Shown: positions 40,701-52,504 of the stretch, in pieces
Layout: each line of letters starts with the position of its first letter
Position numbering within the stretch: the stretch's first letter is position 1
Assembly: GCA_963971225.1 (NCBI GenBank)
Contig: OZ020268.1
Span: 57,783,900-57,847,899 of the forward strand
DNA length: 64,000 nt
Origin: Melieria omissa
Taxonomy: Eukaryota; Arthropoda; Insecta; Diptera; Ulidiidae
Direction: 5' to 3'
Notes under the pieces: generated by a model
Databases searched by the model: none
What the model was told of the DNA's origin: nothing
Seen by the model: the letters and a program-made list of their open reading frames with translations, nothing else
Position numbers and translations under genes: made by a program

Positions 40701-43700
40701 GAGTCTAGTCTGAGTCTTTTGTCGTAGAATGATGTCATTGTATATTCGATTATCTAACAGTCCAGTAATGTTTAACTAACTTAATTTATTAAATAATTGA
40801 AATTAATTGCATTTAAATTAAATAATCACTTGCATTGTGCGCGCAAATATAATGTCGCTATGATTAATTGATTAACCGTAATGCTTATTGGTTTAACATA
40901 TTTACAGCACTAAACTAAAGATTTGGGGGTTATATAAAAACGATTTTATTAATCAACTAATTTCTTTTATTTATGTTGATTAAGTCTTTAGTAAGTGGCT
41001 GATTGATGGTTGGCATGGATACAAATTTACTGACTAATTGATCTGCCAAAAATAATGCGAATGCTTTCATGAAGCTGTTCCCTGGGCGCTTTTATGTTTT
41101 GTTATGTTTCTCCTTAAGGAGAGATTAGATTAAGATTATAAGATTCTAATTAGAATCTATAATCGAACTACATATACGTTATTTAATTGCTGTATAACTA
41201 ATTCGTGAAATGATTAAGAACAATTTTTAAACCTTTCATATAAATAATTGAACAAATGTAATGCCTAAAAGTAATTTGTAGTAGTTTAGTCACAACGCAC
41301 TTCAAGTTTGAATTGAAATTATTTGACAATTACAAAATTTGTTGTTGTTAAAACGACAAAGTGCCATGTGAAACGGTGTGGAGATTTTCATTGCTAAAAT
41401 ATAATTGGACATATAATTTTCACGCAAGTGGTCGCTGTAGGAAAACTGACGACAGAACGAAATTGTGTTAGGAATTCTTCAGAATGTTTTCACAGCACTT
41501 GGACAGCAATAATATGGAACATTATAAGTAAATAACAAATAAACAAGAAAAGTATTAGTAGTATTTGAATTGTGTGCTAAAGACCGGCGATAGGCAGTAC
41601 AACAAATGGAGATGAAATTGGTAGTGGATGAGACTGAGTGGATGACGATGGCTGGAGCAGAAGAGCGTTCCTGGGAGTTGATGAAACGCAGCGGGAAGCA
41701 ACTATTTACGCAGAATCGATGAAATTTTCTAACCAACGATGGGTACAATGCAGTTGTGATGTTGGTGCATTGATTTTCGACGAACAGATCGACAGTTGCT
41801 TAAAAGATGTGACGAAGTTTAGGACTATGGAATTTTAAAGCGTTTTTTGGAATACAGTAGCGTAATTTTTTGAAATTTAAACTTTGAATTTTATGCTGAT
41901 TGCATGTAGAAATTTGTGAACTTTTCCACCATAAGCTAAAAAATATCTGTAGCACTAAAAAGCGCAGACTTCCAGCTTTGCAAAACCAATGCAAAACTAG
42001 CAATTAAATTAAAAATAAAGTTTTGCTTTAAGAAAGGGCAAAGCTCTTAAAAACAGTCCATACTCATTCCAACTTAAGGCGCAACTAAGACTTTTTACAT
42101 TCCCAATTTAGTCAACACCAACATTGAGAATTGCTTTCCGTTGAAAGCAGCCAATACAACGCGAACTTGAAGTGAGTATGGCCAACTCAAGTGCAAAGAC
42201 TTTGACTTTAACCTTAGCTATTGTGGTCAGCTTAAGTGCAAAGGCTTTGGCAAACCTCTGCACACACACGTGTCCACCACCACATTACATTTGCTTACTG
42301 ACTAATTGATTTGCTAATTGACTGATTTGAACGTTGAACTACTCGACTGAACCTTGATGGCCAATGAGGCCTAACTCGCTTGAAGCTACTCACATGATCG
42401 CTTTTTCCCCGCTTCGAACCCGTGTATGCCACCTTAGTTGGGTGCAGGGTTTGGGGCGTTTTGTTTGGTGTTATCGCATTGCACCGCACGCACTGCTCTC
42501 GCATTGCATGGCGCAACAGCGTTCGACGTGTCAACTATGGCCTCTACGAGTACCAGTACGCGTTCGTACCAGCGGTCAAGTCGTCCGGTTGTGGGGTGTT
42601 AATAGAGCTTAGTGTAGGAGCAAATACTTACGCGTTTTCTTGGCGACATTTCCGCTCAGCGACGGCGAAGCGTCGTTTTTGATTTGGCGCGACCGAATGT
42701 CGCGCATTTGATACTTAATGTTCGGCACCGACAGCAGGCGCTGGTCGCGCTGTTTGTCTTTGAGTTTCTGTCGCGCCGGCTTAATGGGCGCATTGTCGCC
42801 GCTCTGCGGCAGCGGCAAGTCGCTTGGCCTGAACATTTGGTTGTCCTCGCTTTGCTCTTTCACGAAATCCACACGCTTCGTGACGGGCGCCGGCGGTGCG
42901 GGCTTTGGTGGTGATGCTGCTGCTGCTGGCTCGAGCGGAATGTCCACAGCGTCGTCTTTGGCGGGCGCAGCTGGCCGAGCCGCATTGCTGTCGGCCAGAT
43001 TCGAGCTGCGCACGCCGCCACTGGCCATGGCCGGCGACTCCTCGGCTGCCTCGGGCGGCTCGCTCTCGGCCGCACACAGCTCGGACATGTTCTCTTTGCA
43101 CTCGACGCCGGTGGTGACCGCGTCCCGGGGCGACTGGTCGCCCTGCTCCTCGGGCGAGCTCTCCTTCTGAGTATAGAATATGGCGCTATTTTTAATAATT
43201 GAGTCGTTTTCCGTGTTCACGTTCAGTCCGATTTTCATATTGACTTTTGATAATTGACGCTTTAAATTGAAAGTTTTCCAGGACATGGACTTGCGTCGGT
43301 CTTGCAGCTCCTTGGGCGGCACGGCCGCCTCTTCGCGTACCGGACTTTTCGGCGCGCTTGTCGCTGAAACGGTTTCATTATCCGGAGATGTCGGGCGTGA
43401 TGAATTTGACTGATTTTGATTAGATGAAAAAGTCTCATTCGCTTCGGGAATAAATTCAATGGATGGGCTATCGGGGCTTGTGGTGTCGTTTAGCTAAATT
43501 AATTCACAATAGGTAATTGAAATGAAAATCGGGAAACATATTGACAATTTGGTTTGAGTTTTGCTTAATTATATGTTGGTAGTAGGTGGGTAGGAAGGTA
43601 GGCGTGTGGGTGGTTGGGTAGATGGGCAGCACGGCCTCTTGGCCGTGAGTTACCATTAGTTGGGCCATGCTCAATGCTTACCGGTGCAGCACACTGCTTT

Positions 43701-46700
43701 ACAAGCGAGGCACTAACAAAAACATTTAAATCGATTTGCAAATACACACAAGTCGAAGGACACTTGAACAATTTCGCATACCACTAAGTCTGGGGAGAGA
43801 GTACTATTTCGTAAAAAAAATTGAATGCGGGCGCAAAAACGTGCGAAACCAGTCAACATGTGCGATTCACTGCGCCCTGGACGAGTAAATGCGACAGGCG
43901 AACGCACAGAAAACGCCAAAGAGAACTGCAAAAACGGTGTTAACAAACATTCAACAGAGACTAACGCGCGACATCAGCTCGGAACTCAGATGCGGTTAGT
44001 GGGGGGTGTCGGAACATTGTGGGGCGTACATTGCCCGTAGTGCAATTCACTTCAAATCATTCGCTCGATTTACCATGCTTCATATTGTGCTATGCAAATG
44101 GAATCATACAAATAAAATTCAAGTGTGGAAATTGGTTTCGGTTGTAGAGTCTCACAAAAAAACAACAAAAAAAAGTCTTTATTATGAGGCGAGAGTGGCG
44201 GCAGTTGGGTTGGTGATTGAAATGCAACACTCGATTCTGGCAGGACGAGGCGACCGAGTGGCGCTGAATTTATGTGGAGTACATGTTAATTGAAAACTTT
44301 TGAATGCCGTAAATGGGGAAAATGGTACTTACTTTTTGGAAATCAACACAGTCATTCAGTTTAGGTAATTTAGGCACAAAAGTCCTACATAAAAAATGAG
44401 TTTGACAAGCAGTTGTTTTGAGTGACAGAACGCGATTCAGAGCCGCAAATTGAAAGTCATTTGCAGGGACAATTTTTCTCTAATTGATGAATATGGATGG
44501 TTTGACATTGTCGCTAAAGGAAAAGTCATTTGAGTTGAAATTGTAAATCAAGACAATCTGACTTGCAAGTCTGCTGAATAATGACGGCCCAAGATTGTCA
44601 CAAATTAATGAATGCGAATTATTATTATGTATGATTAAAAATTTTTTCTCTGCACTCAATCTAAGTGTTAGACATTCGAAGTCATACGATTCGAATTAAA
44701 TGTCACAGAGCAACATTGGAGCTGCTAAATCTCAGCCTTTTTGTGCTTGTTATGATTTTTTATTAATTTTAGAAGAATGAATGCATTATGTATGGGAAAT
44801 TTTATGCCCAAAGTAGTTTTAAACTGCTTCACTCTTGTACAGCAGATATCAAACTAGTGTTTCACCAAGTGTCAACCACAGAAGTCAATTTTCAGTTTAA
44901 TGTGGCCTTAAAAATAGAGCAGCTGCACATAAATCACTGTTGAGACGGGGTCACAGACAAAATTGTTTGATTTTTAAGTAAATACTTTTAAATTTTATAT
45001 TTTTGATACTCATAATTCGAAGAACTGTAATCAATTGCTTAATTCTATGTTTAGTTGGATATGTTTAGTACAATTGATTTATATTTATTTATTTTTTTTA
45101 TTCATATTTGTTTAAACAAATTAAAAAAAATTTTCTTCAAATAAATTTTGTTACATAATTAATTGTGTTTAATAATCTGATTTAGTGGTGTTTTATTTAT
45201 TTGACACAAACTGTTTATTGAGTCTCAGTTTTAAGATTTAATTTCTTAATAACAATTTTTTAATTCATATTTTTCATTGCGAATTTTTGTATTATATTTT
45301 GTTTAATTTTTAATGTTGACTTTTAGTTTTTTAAAACTCTATTTCCTTTTGGTTTATTTTAACTTTTAATTTAAAATTAATTTACATTAAATTTAATTAA
45401 ATTTATTTGTAATTTAAATTTAATTTAAAATTGAATTAAATGTAATATAAATTAATTAATTTCATTTTTAATTAATTTTAATTTAATTTAATTTTAATAG
45501 TTTAGTTTTAATTTTAATTTAAATTAAGTTAATGAATCAATTAATGCTTTTTAATTTGATTTAATTTTAATAGTTTAATTTCAATTTAATTAAATTTGAA
45601 TGTTTTGCAAATAGTTTTATTATTAATATAATTTTTTATTTATAATACTGTTTTATTTATTGGTTTTAAAATAGATTCAAACAAAATTTACAATTTATTA
45701 GAATCTTTTTAAAATATTAAATTTTAAATTATTAAAAATTTATTGCTGTATTAAATAAAGTGTTTTGTGATTTCTTTTGAACACCTACACATATAAAACG
45801 CTTTCATTTGAATTTTTATAATTAACTTTTCAAAACAAATTTTCTACATTTTACACAGTGCAACAAAACTGTCACTTGAATTGGGCGAATTTCGAAATGA
45901 GCAAATATTTTTTGAGCGGTTTTAATTTTTGTATGGCATTTTAGTTGTAATTAAAAATTTCAAGAAATTATTTCAAAAAGCCAAAATTAACTGGAGAACT
46001 AATAGAAAATGTTGTTTGTGTTCCATTAAAAGTTGTCTTGCTGCAAACTAGAGGAAAACTGAGGCGTGTGGAAAGTATATTGCAGCATAAATTTAAAACC
46101 AAATGTAAACATATTTACATTTAATGTGAACATTCAGATTGAACTAAATGGCCTCAAACAACAAACTTAAGTATGTTTATCTGTATTGAAACCAGTCTGA
46201 ATGTTGTATTCATTTCATTACAATATATTCTAGTCGAAACCAGTATTTCTTACTGCTTTAGTTTGTTCAGTTTTAGAAAGTCTAAACGCATATTGTTTCA
46301 TAGATCTTTTTATTTATAGCATTTTCAAATTTTAACCATTCTCAAATCGAGTGAACTCTTTTCAAATTAAATGAAACTATTCTCGAATACAGCAGCAGGC
46401 AGGCCGTAACCCGATATCGGGTTGATATGACCAGTTAAGTAAGTAAGTATTCTCGAACACAGTGAAAACTTTTTCAAATCGAATGTGCCATTAGGAAATT
46501 GCCAAATTTTTCGAAACTTGCCATTCATGTTGTATTGTGTAGTCAAACGTTTAGTGCGCCAATAAATACATGGAAAAAAATTACGAACATTTTCTATTGA
46601 ATATAAATTTGGAAATTCATGCAACTCGGCGATACACGCGCTACGAATCAAGCTCAATCAAATTTGTTTGTGAATATCAGTAAAAAAAAAGACAAGTCAT

Positions 46701-49700
46701 GTCAGGACAGCAACGAGGTGAGAACACTTCGGGTTAGTAGTGGGTTGAACGCCGCACGAGTGGTTATTGTTGAGTGTTAATTATGGGTTATTCACTACCG
46801 AAGACAAACAAGACACAACCCCAGCGTTTACAACGCCCAACGACGCCATGTAATTCACGAACCAGTATAAACAACAAGACAACGGGCACGTTGTGCCTTC
46901 ACCTTTGTTTACTCGGGGCAATGGGGCGCACAACAGACGTTCACTCGTCACGATTTCAGTTGCGGTTTCGATTTGCATGCGTACCAACGGTTTAGTTATG
47001 TATGTATGTATATACCAAGCGGTAAACGGATGGGGGTAGCAAGTAGTTGAACGATTGCGGGTAAGTATGTAGTCAAACAATCTAACATTCAGAAAATTCG
47101 ACTTGAAAACTCTGCCACAGGCCAAATGCATTGGAATATGTATGTATGTATACGCTAACTAGTAATTAATCGACTTGATATGTCATTACGCTTTGAACAG
47201 TAAATGAAGTGAAAATTAATCGTACGAAATCATCGTCTTTCGATTAAAGCGAATCAAATAAATGAACTACCAATTCAAAAATGAAAACTTTGTGTAAGCA
47301 TTAATCATAAGGAAATTATGTATGGTAATTAGTAATAAGGTATCTCTTTGATTAGTTAAGCAATTAATGGTCCAAATAATAGCTACAAAACAGATGCTCA
47401 AAAGGTAATCATTTCAAGTATTACGAATCGGTTATGCTCTTAGAGAGTTGTGGTTGGGTGTTTGGACGGCGCATGGCTGCTGCTTACCTGGTCAGAGCTG
47501 GGCGAACGACTTTGTTCGTCCTTGTTTTCGATACGCTTGGGGCTTTTGGGGGTTCGTGAGTAGGGATCATGAGCACCATACAAGTCAGGGCATGCAACAC
47601 TTAAAAGACATATCTTTTGCATAATGTCAATTATGACAAGCCCATACTCGGTACCGTATGCCATTCTAAAAATAAAAACGAAAAGAAAATACGTGAATTG
47701 CATAAATGAAACGGCAAAGGCAACGTAATAATGTTCGGGGATGGGCTAACGGTTATTATGAGTTTGTTATACATTTTTAGAATGGCTCTTGCCGAGTGCG
47801 CTTCTCTGTTACCAATAATAATCAATTACAACTAAAAACATACAATTTACTGCAATACGGACATGAGCTACAAATTAAAATAGCGCTAAATTAATGCTAA
47901 TACATAATGTTTTGTATGCTCGAAAGTCTCACTTTAACACACTCACTGCCAACTACGAGTACGAGCTAAACGCGTGAATGTGTTAAGCATGGCAACTATG
48001 CATGTATTTCAAACTGTTTACGTATTACTTACAGGCCATAGCTGGAATTTATGCAGAGCGAGGTGACTTGTACGCTCCGCTTGTTGGGCCCGGTGGTCAG
48101 ACACACCAATTGGCACTGAAAGCCGGGTGGTTTTCGTTGTGCGCCAATTTTCAATTTCATTGGGCATTCGGTCTGCGCAAAAATACATTAAAACAAAATC
48201 AAAAATTAATCTTGGGGTGGACAAAAAAGCAGTCTACACTCTAGGTTTAAAAATTGGGACAGTGACAAGGGGTTCAAGCTGCCTTATGACTACTTTGCAG
48301 GAGCTAACACAAACAATAAGTAATTAAATTAATTTGTGCTGCAAAACGAGTTAACTCCGAATGAAAATTCTTTCTTACTTCTCGCTGTAAATTGTATGAG
48401 TTATTAAAAATGTGTAGCCAGAAACTTGGAGCATTTACATTGGTCTGTACAAGTTTTTAAAACTTGCTTACTCTGTGAAAAGTAGAAGAACACTCCATAG
48501 TATTGACTAAGGTTCGGACTAGTGCTTCTAAACAGTCTAAATGGTGCGGCTTGTAGAATTCGGAAACTTTACCATTCGGACTGTACCACTGTTCCCATTA
48601 TTTTAGTACTTTACAAATATCACTTAGTATATTAGTATTTTACCCACCTTATCCGATTCGCTCGATTCGGTCTTTTGCACCTGATGCGGTATAAAATCAC
48701 ATTCCGGACTTGTACCATAGATGTCCTCGAAATTCTCGTAGAGTATTGGTATCTCTAGCACTAGCACGTCCGAGGTCGATTCGACTTTACGGAATTTAAA
48801 CAGCATAACATGACCCATGGCGCCGGCTATGCATAAGCGTCGAGATTCCGAACAAAGGAATATTAATTGTATCGCCAGCGGATTATCGGCACCGCTGTCA
48901 GGATGTACACTTTTGGGCTTTTCAAAAATTTTCGCCGTTTTCAGTTTGTATAAAATCTGCACAACAAGCAAGTAAACAAATTATTTAGTGTGTTTAGGGC
49001 GTTGACAAAGTGTCGTTGCGTACTTGTAGCGTGCCTGCGCCCGAGTCCCAAAACTTTAAACTGCCATCTTGATGTCCAGTTATGACGATTTCTGAATAAC
49101 TACACGATGCAGGTGACCATTCGCCGCCGGAAATGGGCCATTCCCTTTCCGAGAAGCCAGTTTTTTTACTGGTCGTGCTGCGGCCAACCTAAACATTACG
49201 TTCACACATACTCATTACAAAATTTATTGCTCAAGTTAGTCGAACACTTTTCAATTTTCCTTTATAGAAATTGAAATATTTAGAAATGTTTAATACAAAT
49301 TCAACAAATTGTTTTGGGAAACGTTTTAGCAAACTGTATCAAGAGCTTACAGAGTAAAAAGCAGGAACCAAATCCGAAGGGCAATCAGTTAAATATGTGC
49401 AACATGTAACAGGTGATTCGTGTAAGTCCATAGGATAAGGCGATTCAAAACATGGAAAACCGGGTGTAAGTAAATCTATTAACACTAAGTCATATTGAAG
49501 AAGTACTGCTATCGCATAGGGCTCCTGAGTTTCTGGTGGGGGATACAAGCCATAGAAAGTACACATATTATTAGCGCAGCGACGCAATATCGACGCAACA
49601 TAGTCAGTCGACTGTCAGCTCAACGTTGTTGCTTGTCCGTTCTCGGTTTTTGGTAATTGGTTGTTGTGCATTTGAAGCTTACCGCATGACCAGGGATTTT

Positions 49701-52504
49701 CACAAAGCGTAATGAAATCAACCACGGCATGCTCCATCTCCAAAACGGTTGTTGATTTCCCCACCATGACTGTAATGCAATTTGATTTGGAGCCCTTCTC
49801 AGACGGCATGCCACCAGAAAATATTGTAAACGTTTCGCTGCAAAAGCCAATCAGACAATTTTCATTTTTCAATAGAACCCACGCTTAGTTACAATTCTTG
49901 CGCAACGCACCCAGCCTGTGTTGTTTTCAAATCGACTTTGTAAATTGGTTTGCATTTCTCAACTGTGCCGTCCTTGGTGATCTTTGCTGCAATTTCGAAA
50001 TGAATGGCAACAATTATGCATTAGAATTGCACAACAAGAAATCAAATCATCACTCCGTATGCTTACCATGTGGACACACAAGCGATTGCGGCTTTACTGC
50101 TGGCCTGGTCGGCCACGAGCATATGGAGCCGTCCGCATGAGAGGAAACAAAATATTTGCCTTCGTAGTGCCAAGTTACAGATTTGGCTGGCTCTGCTGCT
50201 TGCCATCTCAGCTCGGCACATTTGCCCTTCAAATCCCATAACACAAGGAGCCCACATTCGAATGCAATCAGTAACTATAAACAACACAAACCATGTGAAC
50301 ATTAAGGCCACTGCAGTCGTAGGCAACTCACCTTGTTTGCATCTATTGGATTATCACATAACGCAATCACAGCACCAGGATGACTAGTTCTAACCCTGCG
50401 GCAAACGACACAAACATGCAGTCAGCACAGGCACACACACCGCCACGCGACGCTGCAATACTCACACTTCAATTGCTTTATTCCAGTTAATAATATAACC
50501 GCTGAGGGAGAACGATTCGACGTGCACCACATGGATATTGCCCTTCTCCGTGCCAACGTAGAGCCACTTGCTGCCAACCGGTAGGTGCAGACACGTCACT
50601 CTGGCAAATGATTAGAGCAAACAATTAAACAAGTTCGAAGCCAAACAGCCGCTGCGCTCACCGTTCCCTTTGAAACTTTAGACTCTGCACCACTTGTGGA
50701 GTCTTTTGGCGAATGTTCCACAAGTGCAACGTGTCATCGGCTGTTACCGTCACCAGCGCTCCTTCGTTCACCAGAAACTGGGCAAGTATTACGGCACACT
50801 CCGACTCGCCCTCGTGGCGCGCATGGGTGTCCACGCCGGGACATCCGAGTCTGAAAAGGCACACACGCACGCACATATCAGCAACTGTCCACCCTTCCGC
50901 CTACGCCACACCCACAAAAGCTATTCACTACAAAACATACATGCGAATGTATCCGGACTTGTCGCCAATTGCCAACAATTTCTGTACGGGATCGAAAGCA
51001 AATGCTGTGGGAGTGTAGGGGAATCCATGCCGAAATGTCTGCAAATCAAAGGGAGAAGTTTATGTGTAAATAATTGCTGTATGAATATAATATGGAGAGT
51101 GTAGTATTTTCAAATAAATTGCTGGCTTTCGCGGTAGTAATTGTCACTGTTTAGTTAATAAAGTACTATTATTATTTTGTATGTTGCGTGAGAGTTGAGT
51201 ATAAATAATTTACGACGTAGCGAAAATATATAATTTGAGTTAACGAAATATGAAACTAGAAAATATTGTAATAAAAAAGAATACAGGGAAAGGACACGCA
51301 GGTTTTGCATTTTCATCAATATTTATAAAAAATTAGCTTTTTATTAGTTAATTTAAAAAAATTAAATCGAAACAGTAGGAAACCTGAAGCGAAATAAAGC
51401 AAGTGACAGAGAATGAGAGAATTCAAACAGTGGTCCACATCCTATTTGAAAGATGCTTTCATAATGCTCTGCGGCTGAGAATGGCAAATAAAACTTACTT
51501 TGGGTATGGCGCCTAGGATTCTGCTAAGGATTTGATTAAAATTCTTGTTCTGTTGCCACCTGACAGTTAATACATCGAAACTATAATAAAACGTAACGGG
51601 TGCATATTTTCCTAAGGCACTGCACGCAATCCTGCGACCTGTCAGAGTCTTGTAAGTTAGGGCAGGTTTGAGGAGCGCAGACAGCACAAAATTTCCCAAC
51701 TACATTGTAACTGTTTACATGTGCGGTAATGACAGCCCACAAGTAAACTAAAAAAAATTATCGTTACTGAACACAACCTCCCCTTTTATCTCATTCCAAT
51801 TCTATGCAACCATACATAATGAATGTATGGACATTTTGCCTTGCTTTAGGCTCACAAGATTCGGCTTTACCTAACTTTTTTCTATTGAGCCATGGCCACA
51901 TATACAACAATAACACACGCACACAAAGCATTTGATTGAAAGCGCACGCCTACAAATATGCTACGAACACTTCACAACATGCATTGATACAAACACATCG
52001 TGGGATTTAGCCATATTGTGCAGTTAGCTCATTTCTCACCAGCGCTGTGACTTCTTTTGGCCTCTTCGTTCTTACATTCAGCGCCACTGTTTCTTCGTTT
52101 CATGCCTATTGCCTGTAAAGCCGCATTCCAAAAAGGCGCAGCACTAAAGGTCACACTGCCCACTTTTGGTTTTGTTGTTGCGGTTGATTAAAAAAAAGTG
52201 TGATAGCCGCGTGTGTCTTATGATAGATTCCATATACAGCTACCATATAAAACAAACGCTGGCTACCACATTCTTTTTCTTCTTGTCTTGGGCGGATTCG
52301 TTGATGTACGCCTTTGTATGCTCGCTTAATTGATGTCCATATGTACTAAACGCTGACGTAACGGCGCCGTAAATCACTTACCTTTCGTAGGGAAAAATGT
52401 TCGGGCTTCAGCTGTTCCTGTATTTCCTGCTCTTGTCTAATCGTTTGTGGTTGAACGCTTTGTCGAAATCCATCGAGAACGCCTTTGAATGTGAACTTTT
52501 TCAT
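28781..52504 (-). CDS. tomosyn: Tomosyn (syntaxin-binding protein 5 family)
   Basis: Tomosyn blocks SNARE assembly with its C-terminal R-SNARE motif and so restrains neurotransmitter release. Coding exons: 52504-52382, 51038-50941, 50850-50662, 50600-50466, 50395-50332, 50274-50067, 49986-49911, 49837-49683, 49532-49351, 49188-49024, 48956-48648, 48172-48033, 47665-47488, 43493-42632, 32028-31912, 31848-31726, 31667-31545, 31401-31111, 31048-30940, 30744-30658, 29457-29362, 29278-29154 and 29037-28781. Every junction is GT-AG and phase-consistent, giving 1403 aa. The start MKKFTFKGVLDGFRQSV and EIQEQLKPEHF match vertebrate tomosyn. WD40-type repeats follow (ADDTLHLWNIRQ, HQDGSLKFWDS), then a variable linker, SRSRSSSMSSID, and the C-terminal SNARE-like helix ending LMLKYKDKKWYQL. 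A swap of exon 14 for 35094-34593 gives 1283 aa. The ATG at 52504 follows a TACTGCAG acceptor, so the leader is spliced. Confidence 0.95.
29560..30345. repeat. A-rich tandem array in a tomosyn intron
   Basis: Four diverged copies of a unit with the core AATGGAAGACAATGCA, then AAAAATGGAACATGATTAAA, begin at about 29893, 30006, 30090 and 30217, spaced about 85-125 bp. Flanking copies of an AAATAACTAAAAAATAAA motif occur on both sides (about 29600, 29810 and 30290). It lies in the intron between exons 20 and 21 and is not coding. Confidence 0.7.
32566..33180 (+). mobile_element. Internally deleted mariner-like element
   Basis: Inverted termini GGGTGTTTTTATTAGAGGT (left) and its complement with one mismatch (right, 33162-33180) are flanked by TA at 32564-32565 and 33181-33182. 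The frame starting at about 32682 encodes an N-terminal helix-turn-helix (LTKEQRLQIVQIYFENNGS, then FYGRHNRPSEQ), as in insect mariner/IS630-type transposases. The end of the element encodes a typical C-terminus (GGHMPEIIFK) in another frame. The whole catalytic DDE region is missing, so this copy cannot move by itself. It lies in the tomosyn intron before exon 15. Confidence 0.85.
33240..34065. repeat. Satellite-like tandem array, unit about 175 bp
   Basis: A diverged unit recurs with the landmarks CATAAATCAGGTCACTAACC, then CTAGCAGCTATAGGCAGTTG, then TTTCCGGTGAAAT and TTTCGACC. The first landmark is at about 33611, 33788 and 33960 (spacing 177 and 172). A related unit begins at about 33250 and partial ones lie between. 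There is no open frame. It starts about 60 bp after the mariner-like element. Confidence 0.75.
34593..35094 (-). CDS. tomosyn: Tomosyn variable-linker exon, probable alternative form
   Basis: This open block of 502 nt is GC-rich inside an AT-rich intron. It has an acceptor (TTAACCCCAG before 35094) and a donor (GTTG/GTGCGC, GT at 34592-34591) of the same type used by the tomosyn exon ending at 31111. Entry phase 0 and exit phase 1 equal those of the 862 nt exon, so either one can join 47488 to 32028 in frame, but both together cannot. It encodes 167 residues: Gly/Ser/Ala-rich first, then SNISKTCFQEQMPSAAL, and near the end ETKVMCFRKV. Drosophila tomosyn is known to use mutually exclusive exons at this position (13A/13B), which supports the reading. 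If the donor is not used, a stop follows after three codons. Confidence 0.72.
36628..36667. repeat. Perfect 17 bp inverted repeat, 6 nt loop
   Basis: CATTCACATAAAACAAA at 36628-36644 is followed by GCAACA and then by its exact complement at 36651-36667. It lies in a tomosyn intron. The stem is short for a microRNA precursor, and pairing does not continue beyond one possible G-U. Confidence 0.6.
38880..41000. repeat. AT-rich degenerate repeat field in a tomosyn intron
   Basis: Very AT-rich sequence is built from variations of AATTAACTATAATTAATAT. A recurring landmark ATCGAAATAATTCACATTAAA appears in diverged form at about 40105, 40240, 40372 and 40605. The foldback element at 39321-40056 is inserted within it. 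No coding potential. Confidence 0.6.
39321..40056. mobile_element. Foldback miniature element with CACTG ends
   Basis: The left arm 39321-39679 and right arm 39711-40056 are inverted copies of each other with scattered mismatches and small indels, around a 31 bp centre. The ends are CACTGTGC and GCACAGTG, each followed inward by a shared ATTTAGACATGGGGGGACCT. The insertion is flanked by TTA on both sides (39318-39320, 40057-40059). CACTG ends with a 3 bp duplication fit the CACTA/EnSpm superfamily, but no transposase remains, so the family is an inference. It lies in the tomosyn intron upstream of the short alternative exon. Confidence 0.85.
42632..43493 (-). CDS. tomosyn: Tomosyn variable-linker exon, long form
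   Basis: This 862 nt exon (phase 0 in, phase 1 out; acceptor AATTTAG before 43493, donor GTAAGT at 42631-42626) encodes 287 residues. They are rich in Ser, Pro, Glu and Ala and probably disordered (starts LNDTTSPDSPSIEF). It also contains a basic stretch (KPARQKLKDKQRDQR) and MSWKTFNLKRQLSKVNM. It lies in the linker between the two halves of the WD40 region, the part that varies between tomosyn isoforms. High GC content marks it off from the flanking introns. Confidence 0.85.
45340..45610. repeat. Low-complexity TTTAATTTAA tract
   Basis: This stretch is almost purely A and T, made of TTTAATT and AATTAAA permutations, in the long tomosyn intron 43494-47487. Nothing else is visible in it. Confidence 0.7.
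46393..46447 (+). mobile_element. Very short RTE-like retrotransposon 3' end
   Basis: A 55 bp insertion lies between 15 bp direct repeats with one mismatch (TATTCTCGAATACAG at 46378-46392; TATTCTCGAACACAG at 46448-46462). It matches the 3' end of the element at 14543-14782, including the palindromic CCCGATATCGGG-like motif and the TAAGTAAGTAAG tail. It is a severely 5'-truncated copy in a tomosyn intron. Confidence 0.8.

Noticed and set aside
51442..51699. An 85-codon minus-strand frame in a tomosyn intron
   Set aside because: No splice sites in matching phase and no similarity to tomosyn or to any family I recognise.
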